From: Thermoprotei archaeon
Lineage (GTDB): Archaea > Thermoproteota > Thermoprotei > Thermoproteales > B15-G16
DNA length: 64,000 nt
Reading direction: 5' to 3'
Assembly (NCBI GenBank): GCA_003649205.1
Contig: QMRC01000002.1
Location: forward strand, 208,770 to 272,769
Shown: positions 17,439-26,084 of the stretch, in pieces
Numbering within the stretch: the stretch's first letter is position 1
How the letters are laid out: every line of letters starts with the position of its first letter
Translations under genes and position numbers: made by a program
Notes under the pieces: generated by a model
Database searches by the model: none
What the model saw: the letters and a program-made list of their open reading frames with translations, nothing else
What the model was told of the DNA's origin: nothing

Positions 17439-18186
17439 CGTTCACTGCCACCTCACTGATGACTCCTTCATCAATGATCTTGAGGAGGTAATTGTGAGAG
17501 CTAAGAGAGCAGGGGTCATCTGCATCATAACCTCAGTTATCCGTGCTAGGGAGATACCTAGAGCTGAGGAAATAGTTGGGAAGTACAGAGGATACGTCTA
17601 TCTCTCAGTTGGGTGTGATCCCACAGTCTTTGACTACAGAGAAATTGAGGAGTTGATGAGCTATGTAGAGAGGAAGTTACCTGAGGTAATTGCTATTGGT
17701 GAGGTTGGTCTAGATTACTTCCTGGTTAGAGACCACATACTTAGGGAGGTTCAGAAGAGCAATTTCATCAAGTGGATTGAGCTAGCAAATCGTGTAGATA
17801 GACCGCTGGTCATCCACTCTAGATCAGCTGGGAAGTACGCAATTGAGATTTTAATGGGCAGAGCTAAGGTACCTGTAGTGATGCATGCCTATGACGGTGG
17901 TGTCTCACATGCTGAGAAAGCTGCCGAGAAGGGTTTCTACTTCTCAATTCCACCTACAGTGGTTACGTCGGATCAGAAACAGAAGCTAGTTAAAGTACTT
18001 CCACTTGAGAATCTCCTACTTGAGAGTGATGCTCCTGTTCTCTCACCGAAACGAGGAGTAAGGAACGAACCAGCGAACATAGCTATTGCCGTTAGGAAGA
18101 TAGCTGAGATAAAGGGGGTTGGTGTCGAGAAGGTCATTGAGGTGACTACTGAAAACGCTAAGAGAATATTCAGGCTGAGACTATGA
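17422..18186 (+). CDS. TatD-family metal-dependent hydrolase/DNase
   Basis: The TIM-barrel metal sites are visible: IDVHCHLTDD at the start, IAIGEVGLDYF, LVIHSRSAGKYA, VVMHAYDGG and LLLESDAPVLSP. TatD proteins are 3'-5' exonucleases or related hydrolases. The start is GTG 17422, inside the G1P-dehydrogenase gene; GTG 17431 (MIDVHCHL) with GGTGAG four bases upstream is equally possible. The TGA stop is followed directly by a guide RNA on the opposite strand. Confidence 0.88.
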   Translation: MRVVIDVHCHLTDDSFINDLEEVIVRAKRAGVICIITSVIRAREIPRAEEIVGKYRGYVYLSVGCDPTVFDYREIEELMSYVERKLPEVIAIGEVGLDYFLVRDHILREVQKSNFIKWIELANRVDRPLVIHSRSAGKYAIEILMGRAKVPVVMHAYDGGVSHAEKAAEKGFYFSIPPTVVTSDQKQKLVKVLPLENLLLESDAPVLSPKRGVRNEPANIAIAVRKIAEIKGVGVEKVIEVTTENAKRIFRLRL

Positions 18187-18236
18187 TCAGCTCGCCAGCT
18201 CGCAATCACAGTTCATCAGATAGGTAAACTCATCAC
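18187..18236 (-). ncRNA. box C/D guide sRNA
   Basis: Read on the minus strand: C box GTGATGA (18236-18230), 10-nt spacer, D' CTGA (18219-18216), 6-nt gap, C' GTGATTG (two mismatches), 12-nt spacer, D CTGA (18190-18187). It begins one base after the tatD stop and is antisense to any read-through from that gene. Confidence 0.5.
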
Positions 18237-18467
18237 TGGTACCGGGGAAGTGGGGGCTCGTCGAGGTGAAGCTCGGGCACCCTGTGATTCCCGCCGGAAA
18301 CCTTTCACTCATCGCCCCAAGAATTACCTCAAGATTAGCAACGTTAAAATTTCTTTCCTCTAACGACATCGTAGTGAAGTGATCTCTCTCGAGTATTAGG
18401 AACCTGGGTTTCTGATTGATGAGGATAAGGTCCGCCAGCGATGACATCACCTGATGAACTGTAACCC
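18237..18467. other. GC-rich gene-free stretch before the THUMP-SPOUT gene
   Basis: No convincing reading frame is present. The first 100 bases are unusually GC-rich for an intergenic region here (several runs of G and C, for example GGGGAAGTGGGGGCTCG), and a GTTTCC-GGCG-GGAATC hairpin forms on the minus strand near 18290. This suggests a further structured RNA, but I could not assign boxes. The last 50 bases contain TTGATGA and CGATGA but no proper D box spacing. Confidence 0.3.
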
Positions 18468-19523
18468 ATGAAGATCACGAAACTACTCATAACACTTGAA
18501 CCCTATACCAGAGGTGAGGAAAGTAAGGTACTCACAATACTGAGTAAACTAACTTCACGAAGTAGTGTAAACTTCGTAATTAAACCATACAGATCTACTA
18601 TTGGTAGGAGATTAGTTGTTGAGTTGGGGGATGAAGTTGATGTACCTAAGGCACTTGAGGTAGCTAAGTTACTTAAGGAATGTCCTCATGTAGCTAGAGT
18701 ACTCGTACTCCTGAATGAAGGACTTCCAGTGGACTTAGGGCATCTATGTAGTAGAGCTATTGAGTTACTATCTCCTGTTGTAGAGTGCTTAAGACCTAAA
18801 TCGTTCAAGGTGATAGCTAAGAGAGTATGGAGCGATTACCCATTAACAAGCACCGAGGTAGCTAGTAAACTGGGTTCTGTAGTCAATGAGAGATTCTCCA
18901 TACCTGTTGACGTTCATGCACCTGAGTTCATTGTGTATGTGGAGGTACATAGAGAACACGCTATTCTGGGATTTTCAACGTATGAACTATATTTCAGTAG
19001 GTGGAAGTGTTTACCGAAGAACTTCTTCGAGGACGTAGTTGTTCTACTCGAGAATCCTTGTCTAGAACTAGAGATCATGGACCTCGTTAGGCTGTGTGTT
19101 GCCTATGGTATTGAGCTGAGAGTAGTTGGTAAGGATAAGGTTAGGGAAATGATTGAGAAGGCTAGATCCTTGATGAAAGGTGCTGGTCAGAGAGCTTCCA
19201 TAAGCTACTTCACGTCACTCAATGAGGCACTAAGTGGGGTAGATGTGACAATTGCTCTTAGTAGATACGCTCGTCTCAATGAGGAGGATCTAATCAAGAT
19301 ACTGGATACCTGCATTCGAAATGGTAAGAAGATTTGCTTCCTCATAGGTAACGAGTACAAGGGCTTGAGTGTTGAAGCACGTGAGAGAGCAAACTACATA
19401 GTTAGGCTAGGTCCTGAGCATGGTTTTTCACTCAGGGGTGTAGCGGCTCTAGCATATACACTAGGAATTTACGCAACAGTTAAGTTAGGGATTAAACCAC
19501 TACACTACGGAATGGCCCCGTAG
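18468..19523 (+). CDS. THUMP-SPOUT RNA methyltransferase
   Basis: Residues 1-165 read as a THUMP RNA-binding region (FKVIAKRVWSDYPLTSTEVASKLGSVV, PVDVHAPEFIVYVEVHREHAILG). Residues 180-350 read as a SPOUT (knotted) methyltransferase: DVTIALSRYARL, CFLIGNEYKGLSVEARERA and FSLRGVAALAYTLGIY, where the knot binds SAM. Likely substrate is tRNA. Unusually, its last codons (Met-Ala-Pro-stop) are encoded by the first ten bases of the tRNA-Arg gene. Confidence 0.75.
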   Translation: MKITKLLITLEPYTRGEESKVLTILSKLTSRSSVNFVIKPYRSTIGRRLVVELGDEVDVPKALEVAKLLKECPHVARVLVLLNEGLPVDLGHLCSRAIELLSPVVECLRPKSFKVIAKRVWSDYPLTSTEVASKLGSVVNERFSIPVDVHAPEFIVYVEVHREHAILGFSTYELYFSRWKCLPKNFFEDVVVLLENPCLELEIMDLVRLCVAYGIELRVVGKDKVREMIEKARSLMKGAGQRASISYFTSLNEALSGVDVTIALSRYARLNEEDLIKILDTCIRNGKKICFLIGNEYKGLSVEARERANYIVRLGPEHGFSLRGVAALAYTLGIYATVKLGIKPLHYGMAP

Positions 19524-19587
19524 CCTAGCCTGGAAGGGCGGCGGCCTTCGGAGCCGCAGGTCCCGGGTTCAAATCCCGGCGGGGCCG
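19514..19587 (+). tRNA. tRNA-Arg(TCG)
   Basis: Acceptor GGCCCCG pairs with CGGGGCC, the anticodon stem GCGGC/GCCGC encloses loop CTTCGGA with anticodon TCG, and the T arm is CCCGGGTTCAAATCCCGG. No intron. CCA is not encoded (CTA follows the G discriminator). The 5' end overlaps the upstream CDS by ten bases. Confidence 0.95.
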
Positions 19588-19615
19588 CTAACTACCTACA
19601 TCCCACGGTGATACT

Positions 19616-20773
19616 GTGACTGATGAATACCGTCAACTCCTCAACTTACTTAGGAGTAGTGAAGCAGCTGGTACTGTAGTGAGGGACATAGAGAGGTTAT
19701 CTAGGGGCATTGACAACGTTAAGATAGTTCATGTCTGTGGTACTCACGAACACACAATATCTAGGTTTGGTATTAGGTTAATACTGCCTAAGAACGTCAA
19801 GTTAATTGCAGGTCCTGGTTGCCCAGTCTGTATCACACCTGCGAGTGAAATCGATGCTGTTATCGAGCTAGCTCTCTCCGGTGTGGCAGTACTTACGTTT
19901 GGTGACATGCTTCGTGTACCTGGAAGTGAGTTATCTCTCTTTCAAGCTAGAAGTAGGGGGGCAGATGTAAGAGTTGTGTACAGCTTTCTCGATGCAATTA
20001 AGGTAGCTAGATCTGAACCAAGTAGGGAGTTTGTGTTCTTTGCAATCGGTTTCGAGACAACAGCTGCAACAGTAGCACCGTACATAGCGCTTGGTAAGGT
20101 ACCTGAAAACCTAAGTCTCTTTGTCTCTCATAGATTGATACCTCCAGCTATGGAATTCATGTCACTACTTAGACATGGAGCTGATGCGTACATAGCTCCG
20201 GGTCATGTATCTACAATAATTGGGTGTAAGCCCTACGAGGTGTTTCCTAAGGTGTATAGACAGAGTGTTGTCATTGCTGGATTTGAGCCTCTTGATGTTT
20301 TACTTGCTGTAAAAACAATATTGGATTTAACTAAGCGAGGAGACGTCAAGCTAGTTAATGAGTATAGTAGGGCTGTCAGATACGAGGGTAATGTCTTGGC
20401 TCTCAAGTACATGTACCGTGTCTTCGAGGTCGTAGATGGTGCTTGGAGGGGTATTGGTGTGATTCCTCAGTCTAAGCTATGTCTGAGAAGTGAGTATCGT
20501 AGGTATGATGCTGTGGAGAGGTATGGAATTAGTATTCGACGTGGTATAGATGTTAGACCAGGTTGTAGATGTGGTGATGTGATTGTTGGTAGAGCTGTTC
20601 CAACTGATTGTCCGTACTTCGCTAAGGTATGTACGCCGAATAACCCACTAGGGCCATGTATGGTCTCAATGGAGGGTACCTGTCGTATTTGGTATCAGTT
20701 TGAGAGGACGAGAGGTGGTGAGGTATCTGAGAGGGAACGAGCTACTGAGTATCTATATAACTCGTCTTCGTAG
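19616..20773 (+). CDS. hypD: hydrogenase maturation protein HypD
   Basis: HypD is the Fe-S scaffold that builds Fe(CN)2CO for NiFe hydrogenases together with HypC. The sequence has VHVCGTHEHTISRFG, LIAGPGCPVCITP, FAIGFETTAAT, the GPCMVSMEGTC ending and two more cysteine motifs (PGCRCGDVIVG, DCPYFAKVC). Length 385 is normal. GGTGA lies five bases before GTG 19616. No other hyp gene or hydrogenase catalytic subunit is in the window. The next gene starts within its 3' end. Confidence 0.95.
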   Translation: MTDEYRQLLNLLRSSEAAGTVVRDIERLSRGIDNVKIVHVCGTHEHTISRFGIRLILPKNVKLIAGPGCPVCITPASEIDAVIELALSGVAVLTFGDMLRVPGSELSLFQARSRGADVRVVYSFLDAIKVARSEPSREFVFFAIGFETTAATVAPYIALGKVPENLSLFVSHRLIPPAMEFMSLLRHGADAYIAPGHVSTIIGCKPYEVFPKVYRQSVVIAGFEPLDVLLAVKTILDLTKRGDVKLVNEYSRAVRYEGNVLALKYMYRVFEVVDGAWRGIGVIPQSKLCLRSEYRRYDAVERYGISIRRGIDVRPGCRCGDVIVGRAVPTDCPYFAKVCTPNNPLGPCMVSMEGTCRIWYQFERTRGGEVSERERATEYLYNSSS

Positions 20774-22775
20774 ATTTTACAGGGAGCTGCTAACACATTA
20801 CTATGAAGTTCGGATTTATGGTGACGGTATTAGGTGTGAGTTCTGTGGTAGACATTGCTTTGTTGAGAAGGGTAGCACTGGGTCTTGTGGTCTTAGCTAT
20901 GAATCTATTGCTGCTAAGAAGTTACTGATGTGGGCTGTTATCGGTCTTAGTACTCACCTACACTCACTCAATACCTTAATGAGGTACTGTGGAGCTGATA
21001 TACTACCTCGTATCAAGACCTCTAGTGGTGTGTACATTATCGAATCTGTGGTGGGTAAAGTACCTGAGAGTTTGGGTGAATTACGTGACTTAGTCTATGA
21101 GCTGAATGAGGTTTGTAATTGGTTGGTAGCACAACTACATTTTGGTCAGGAGAGTTCGGTTGTTGAGTTAGTGTCTCTCAGTCTATTTGCTGGTCTTCTA
21201 GACTTAATGGTTTGTGAACTCTATGAATTGATCAACGGTGTTATGAGGAAGGTTAAGGGTTCCTCTCCTAGACGTGAATTGAGGAGGGTACCTGTTGCGC
21301 GTTATAGGGTAGGTAAGCCGAGTATACTTGTGATTGGTCATAATTCACCTATTGTTGCTGAGTTAGTTGATTTGGTTAAGAAACGTGGGATTGATGTGCA
21401 GATCTATGGTCTCTGCTGTAGTGCTCACGAGCTTTCACACTACGTGGATGAGAGTGGTAAGTTCTTCTTTGCTGGTTCTTTAGCTGAGCAGGTTGAGGCT
21501 GTGGCTTCAGGTATAGCGGATGTTGTTGTCATAGATGAGCAGTGCATTATGCCTCTTGTACTCACTATTGCGGATGAGCTAGGTATCATTACTGTACTGA
21601 CGAGTCCATCTATATGTAGTGATGCTCCTGATTTAACGTACTTAGGTAGTTGTAGCGATATCGTTAGAAAGGTTGTAGAGAACAAGGTAAAGAGGTTCGT
21701 TGTGAGCAATGTTAGGTTAGCTGCTGAGGTAGCTATTGAGCTAGCTAAGTATCGTTGGCTTAGTGGTGGTTATAGGGATAGTATAGGATTGTTAGCTAGA
21801 TGTAGTGATTGTCTTCAATGCCTTAAATTGAGTACTTGCTCTACTGAACAACCTACTACGTGTTGCGATTGCGTTCTATGCCTTGAAGCTTGTCCCGTAG
21901 ATTACCCAATCTCTAGGTACCTACAGTTGAGGACATGTAGCACTCACGAAGTACACTACGTGGTTTCTGGTCTAGACCAGGTACCTAGAGCTGAAATTCA
22001 CGATGTAGCACCGACCTACGTAATGGGCTTCGTTCCTGGAATAGTAGCTGTCACTGGCTGTCCTGAGTATCCTCACTCCTACAGCGATCTATCAACTTTA
22101 GTACAGGAACTTATGTCACTAGGCTTTACAGTTCTATCAGCTGGTTGCACGGCCATTGTCCTTAGCTACTTTGGAGCTTATGAGCATGGCGCTTTAGGCT
22201 TTACCAGAGGTGGTTTATTGAACTTTGGTTCCTGTTTCGGTAATGTACGTATTGTCGAGTCGGTAATTGAGTTAGTACGTAAGTGGAGTGGATTAGAGGT
22301 ACGTGGTAACTACGAGAAGATCTTTAGCGAGATCTTACTGAGGATACCTATAGTAGCAGCACTACCTGGATTACTAACAGAGAAAGCTCTTGCTCTAGCG
22401 CTTGGCTTTACTTCATTTGGGATACCGACTCTTGTTCGATCTACAGCAGTAACGAGGTTACTCAGCATAGTCGGTAGGGAGTGTAGTAAGTACTTTGATA
22501 GACGGTGTAGAGCTATCCTCACACTACCTACAGTACCCCCTACACTATTCACATCAGTAAGTAAGAGGGAACTACTTACAACAATTTTGCTCTGTAGTAT
22601 GAGACATTGTGAATCTCCTTACTCAAGGAGGGTGAAGTACCGTGTACTTCATGAACAGGGTATTGACATAGCGAAGTATGTACGTACTTTCTACGAGCTT
22701 CCAGATGGGATCACCGTGGAGGAGGTAAAGCCGGGCTATGTACCTGACTTGGAGCTAGTAGTGAGTAGCAGCTAG
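20700..22775 (+). CDS. carbon monoxide dehydrogenase catalytic-subunit family protein (CdhA-like)
   Basis: The core contains SILVIGHNSPIVAELVDLV, YGLCCSAHELSHYV, GIADVVVIDEQCIMP and VTGCPEYPHS, matching the Ni-Fe-S C-cluster domains of CODH, closer to the archaeal CdhA wording. An N-terminal CEFCGRHC...GSCG motif fits the B/D-cluster region, and a central ferredoxin insert CSDCLQC / CCDCVLCLEACP is also CdhA-like. At about 690 residues it is shorter than CdhA (about 800). No CdhB-E or acetyl-CoA synthase genes are nearby. The 5' end overlaps hypD by up to 74 bases; the true start (TTG 20700 or GTG 20715/20718) is uncertain. Confidence 0.7.
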   Translation: MRGREVVRYLRGNELLSIYITRLRRFYRELLTHYYEVRIYGDGIRCEFCGRHCFVEKGSTGSCGLSYESIAAKKLLMWAVIGLSTHLHSLNTLMRYCGADILPRIKTSSGVYIIESVVGKVPESLGELRDLVYELNEVCNWLVAQLHFGQESSVVELVSLSLFAGLLDLMVCELYELINGVMRKVKGSSPRRELRRVPVARYRVGKPSILVIGHNSPIVAELVDLVKKRGIDVQIYGLCCSAHELSHYVDESGKFFFAGSLAEQVEAVASGIADVVVIDEQCIMPLVLTIADELGIITVLTSPSICSDAPDLTYLGSCSDIVRKVVENKVKRFVVSNVRLAAEVAIELAKYRWLSGGYRDSIGLLARCSDCLQCLKLSTCSTEQPTTCCDCVLCLEACPVDYPISRYLQLRTCSTHEVHYVVSGLDQVPRAEIHDVAPTYVMGFVPGIVAVTGCPEYPHSYSDLSTLVQELMSLGFTVLSAGCTAIVLSYFGAYEHGALGFTRGGLLNFGSCFGNVRIVESVIELVRKWSGLEVRGNYEKIFSEILLRIPIVAALPGLLTEKALALALGFTSFGIPTLVRSTAVTRLLSIVGRECSKYFDRRCRAILTLPTVPPTLFTSVSKRELLTTILLCSMRHCESPYSRRVKYRVLHEQGIDIAKYVRTFYELPDGITVEEVKPGYVPDLELVVSSS

Positions 22776-22785
22776 GTACTCTCGA

Positions 22786-23562
22786 CTATTGCTTCCTTAA
22801 CTCAGTCCTAACTAATTGAGCAGCCTTTCTAGCAGATAGTACTACGGGAGTCATGTCAAGTACAGGTCTTGGTGATCCGAAGACAGCGTTAGCAGCTAAA
22901 CTGCAGACGACTATACCTGGTAGTACCTTTCGTGTATTAGCAACCATAGCTCTACTAGCTTCCTCTACCCAGTAACCCCTCAACCCTATAACCGTACCAT
23001 CTGGGGTAGGTACCTCTAGGTACGGTACACTTCTTAGTGCAGTCTCAACAACAAGAGCATTTTCCGTCGCATCGACAATAGCTCTAGACCTTATACACAT
23101 TGTGAAGTTACCAATCTCAACAACAACTCCCTGAACAACATATTTTTGCAACTCTCTTGCATATAGTACGTCTCTGAAGTTAGCAGGTAGCAGTACCTTG
23201 ACCTTTCTCTCCAAGCACCTAGCTACGGCCTTGATCATTAGTGTGTAGAGGTCCATGACTAAGAGGTCCCCTGATGAACACTCCTCTACTAGACCATGCT
23301 CCTTGAGTATCTCTATGGCATCTCTCCTGAATATGGCAACACCAACCGCACCTTGGTAAGAGTACTTAACCTCGTAAGGTACTGTACCTTGTAGAACGAG
23401 CACTACCGAGTGCTCTGTAGCTAAGCCAATTGCTACCAGCGGTGAGGCTATACTCGATCCAACGATTACGCAATCACATGTTATGTTTGGTGGGTAGTTT
23501 GTAGCTATGTACTGAAGAATTGAGTTCAGTACCCCGGAATCGCTCATCAATTCGCTGGGCAT
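22786..23562 (-). CDS. divergent Thi4-like (thiazole synthase family) protein
   Basis: The C-terminus PGIVVCSLAANAVFGSPRPVLDMTPVVLSARKAA matches the Thi4/ribose-1,5-bisphosphate isomerase family (usual wording AGMAANAV.G.PRMGP.FG.M..SGKKAA). The dinucleotide motif DCVIVGSSIASPLVA has lost the glycines of GxGxxG, and the usual DATGHD is DATENA. So NAD binding and chemistry may differ from true thiazole synthase. I chose ATG 23562 with GGTGAT seven bases upstream; other starts to 23577 exist. Confidence 0.6.
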   Translation of the reverse strand: MPSELMSDSGVLNSILQYIATNYPPNITCDCVIVGSSIASPLVAIGLATEHSVVLVLQGTVPYEVKYSYQGAVGVAIFRRDAIEILKEHGLVEECSSGDLLVMDLYTLMIKAVARCLERKVKVLLPANFRDVLYARELQKYVVQGVVVEIGNFTMCIRSRAIVDATENALVVETALRSVPYLEVPTPDGTVIGLRGYWVEEASRAMVANTRKVLPGIVVCSLAANAVFGSPRPVLDMTPVVLSARKAAQLVRTELRKQ

Positions 23563-23612
23563 GATTCTCATCACCACAGAGTAAATAACCTAATCTCGAA
23601 CCCGAGTTCACT

Positions 23613-24464
23613 ATGAGACTACTTGTCAAGGTTTTCTACGATGGTAGGTATTTTGAGGGTTACGCAAGACAACCAGGTAAGGATACCATTGAACAGCACA
23701 TTATCGACGCACTAATCGATTGCGGGTACATACGAACAGCTAAAGAATCTAGATTTCAATCAGCTTCGAGAACAGATCCCGGTGTATCAGCTATATCTCA
23801 GGTAATATGCTTCACAACAGATAGAACCACGTTCTACGTCATGGAGGTAAATGATAGACTTCCACAGCAGATAACGCTGTGGTCCTATACGCGAGTTCCA
23901 CAAGACTTCAATTTACGTAGAGCTATAGCCTATAGATTCTACAAGTACTTCAAGAAGTACGAGGGTGAGGACATTAGCTCTATGAGTGAAGCAGCTAGGC
24001 TATTGATCGGATACCATGACTTTAGGCATCTCTGTGTTGTCGATAAGAGGAGACCAGTAACTAGGACTAAAGTGTACTGTGTTGCTGTTAAGCACATACG
24101 TACTTTAGATCTCTTGGTATTTGACTTCGTAGGTAGGTTCTTTCTCAATAAAATGATTAGAAAGTGTGTATCTGCACTCGAGATGGTTGGTAAGGGTCTA
24201 CTCAGTATTGATGAATTTCGTAAAGTAATTGATAGTGAGATTAAGCCAAAAGCATCCATACCGCCAGCACCAGCTAGTGGATTAGTTTTAGTGGATGTTG
24301 GATTACCTATTAGATCTAGGTTTATTGTTTCCAGACAGGCACTTAAGAGGATAAGGAGGTACCTCAGGACTACAGTACAGGAGCTTTGGTCATGTACCTC
24401 CGCACTAAGCTATATTTACGATATGATGCTCGATGTCGGTAGTAGCGTTGGGCATATTTATTAA
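23613..24464 (+). CDS. truA: tRNA pseudouridine synthase TruA family
   Basis: The catalytic segment is SASRTDPGVSAISQVICF with the invariant Asp (RTD), and the N-terminal LLVKVFYDGRYFEGYARQPG is typical of TruA. It modifies uridines 38-40 in tRNA anticodon arms. Length about 283 is usual. An unknown gene follows after 33 bases. Confidence 0.9.
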   Translation: MRLLVKVFYDGRYFEGYARQPGKDTIEQHIIDALIDCGYIRTAKESRFQSASRTDPGVSAISQVICFTTDRTTFYVMEVNDRLPQQITLWSYTRVPQDFNLRRAIAYRFYKYFKKYEGEDISSMSEAARLLIGYHDFRHLCVVDKRRPVTRTKVYCVAVKHIRTLDLLVFDFVGRFFLNKMIRKCVSALEMVGKGLLSIDEFRKVIDSEIKPKASIPPAPASGLVLVDVGLPIRSRFIVSRQALKRIRRYLRTTVQELWSCTSALSYIYDMMLDVGSSVGHIY

Positions 24465-24497
24465 CCCTGAAGCAGTACTTAACTCGGTGCACTACTG

Positions 24498-25214
24498 ATG
24501 AGGTACTTGCAGAGGTACCTATACTACTACGGTGATGAGAGGTATATTGTAGGTACGTGGTTGAGGTCATTACTGTACTACAAAGACTCGTCTCTTAGCT
24601 CGTACGAAGTTTCACTCATGTCTCAGGTAGCTTATAGTGACTTGCTCAATTACCTCCTAGTTAAGTGGGGCATACTACGTAGACAGAGAGGTAGTGGTGA
24701 TCCACTACTTCTTCTAAGTGAGAGACTGAATTACGAGTTACGTACTAGACCAATGAAGTTGTATAAGTTAATTGATGACTGGTTGGATTTCTGGTTAGTT
24801 AAGTGGAGACAAAGAGTGAAGTTAGTTTTTAGTGAGTCAGAGCTTGAGAGTGCTAGTTTAAAGGAGTTGATTAGCGAGGTTGAGCCTGTCATCAGTAGGT
24901 TAGATGACTTAGTTACTAAGTTGTATAGAGCACTTCTCCCTAAGCTCATAGACGTACTCGAGATATGTTTCACTAATGTGGTTCTCGATGGCTTGATTAA
25001 GACTGAAATTAAGAGAATGCTTGATGAGGCGGGTCTGAGGAGTGTTAGTGTCGAGAGTAAGGTTAAGTATATTCGAAGACATAAGGCTGTACTATACAGG
25101 AGATTAGTCAATAGGATACGTGAGCTACCAAAGCTCTCGGTACCACTGGTAATTTTGAGAGTTGATAGATCGATATTGGTTGGCAGTGATGTGAAGCCAC
25201 TTCTCTACACGTAA
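24498..25214 (+). CDS. hypothetical protein, helical
   Basis: I do not recognise this 238-residue protein. It is rich in Leu, Arg, Tyr and Lys and appears mostly alpha-helical, with no membrane segment, cysteine motif or nucleotide loop. It starts at ATG 24498, 33 bases after truA, so the two may be co-transcribed. Its 3' end overlaps the convergent phosphoesterase gene by ten bases. Codon use is like its neighbours, so it looks like a real gene. Confidence 0.6.
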   Translation: MRYLQRYLYYYGDERYIVGTWLRSLLYYKDSSLSSYEVSLMSQVAYSDLLNYLLVKWGILRRQRGSGDPLLLLSERLNYELRTRPMKLYKLIDDWLDFWLVKWRQRVKLVFSESELESASLKELISEVEPVISRLDDLVTKLYRALLPKLIDVLEICFTNVVLDGLIKTEIKRMLDEAGLRSVSVESKVKYIRRHKAVLYRRLVNRIRELPKLSVPLVILRVDRSILVGSDVKPLLYT

Positions 25215-25975
25215 TCCAGTATAGATGGCTTTCCTCTCACTACCTCACCTGTAGCTCTTTTAACCTCAACTAACTTAAGATCAGGTAACTCAATAACTGT
25301 TATACCTTTTCTCGCAGGAAGTGAAGTACTTACGAAAAGTGTAGAGCCTATCCTCAGCTCAGTGACCTTAGCATTATGAGCATGAGCATAGAGCACTAGG
25401 TCAACCTTACTCTCTAGAACGACTCTCTCCATAGCTTGTGAACCCATTTCAGGCCATATTCTCCTATCCTCACCTTCGAGTAACTTGAATGAAGGTACGT
25501 AGTGGGTTAACAGTATCAGTACATCGACTGAACTCCTCAACCTCTTAAGCTCACTCTCTATGACCTTTAGCCTCTCAGAGTATACCCTGTATATGTTGGG
25601 TATGTGTTTTCTCTGCCATGAGGTAGGTCTATCGAGTACACCTCTAGTACCAACTACACCTACCTTAACCCCATTAATCATCAGTACTATCGACGAATCG
25701 TCAAGCCACGTAATTTCCGGATACATCTCCTTCAGCTTGTCCTTAACATCATCGTACTCCTCATTACCGAAACAAGCTAGTATCCTAACACCTCTCCACT
25801 TCTCGTTTAGCAATGTAAGGACCTCACGAAGGTGCTCAACACGACCCCGATATATGATGTCGCCCGACAATAGTACCAAGTTTGGAACTACAGTAATTTC
25901 CTGAAGGCATGCTCTTAGGAGGTTGATGTACTTTGGTGAGTGAACGTCACCGAAGGCTACGAGAATCGGAGACAT
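25205..25975 (-). CDS. calcineurin-like metallophosphoesterase
   Basis: Metal-binding motifs are in order: FGDVHSP (degenerate DxH), LLSGDIIYRG (GD), CFGNEEYDD (GNH/E variant), LTHYVPS and LYAHAHNAK (GHTH variant). This is a two-metal phosphoesterase; the substrate is unknown. ATG 25975 is preferred because GGAGGT (25984-25989) lies seven bases upstream; an ATG at 25990 would swallow that site. The H/ACA-like RNA at 25994-26061 lies directly in front, so the RNA may be the 5' part of this transcript. Confidence 0.8.
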   Translation of the reverse strand: MSPILVAFGDVHSPKYINLLRACLQEITVVPNLVLLSGDIIYRGRVEHLREVLTLLNEKWRGVRILACFGNEEYDDVKDKLKEMYPEITWLDDSSIVLMINGVKVGVVGTRGVLDRPTSWQRKHIPNIYRVYSERLKVIESELKRLRSSVDVLILLTHYVPSFKLLEGEDRRIWPEMGSQAMERVVLESKVDLVLYAHAHNAKVTELRIGSTLFVSTSLPARKGITVIELPDLKLVEVKRATGEVVRGKPSILDYV

Positions 25976-25993
25976 TATCGATACCTCCATGAT

Positions 25994-26061
25994 TGTGAAG
26001 GGCGCCCAAAGACAACCGTGTTCATCGGAAGCCAGAGCTACCTCACACGGTTGGGAGGCCC
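25994..26061 (-). ncRNA. H/ACA-like guide RNA with kink-turn
   Basis: On the minus strand: lower stem GGGC/GCCC, an internal loop resembling a pseudouridylation pocket (CTCCC on one side, GTCTTTGGGC on the other), upper stem AACCGTGT/ACACGGTT, then a kink-turn (GA opposite GAUGA) capped by GGTAGC-TCTG-GCTTCC. An ACA triplet (25996-25994) follows the lower stem by three bases. Transcription would start about 25 bases after TTTTTAAG (26092-26085). All expected parts of an archaeal H/ACA RNA are present in the right order. Confidence 0.65.
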
Positions 26062-26084
26062 AATTACTAAAGCTTAATTGACAA

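Noticed and set aside
18416-18462. Plus-strand C/D-like boxes TTGATGA, CGATGA and CTGA before the THUMP-SPOUT start.
   Set aside because: The spacer before CTGA is only six bases and no D' box is convincing, so guide function is not supported.
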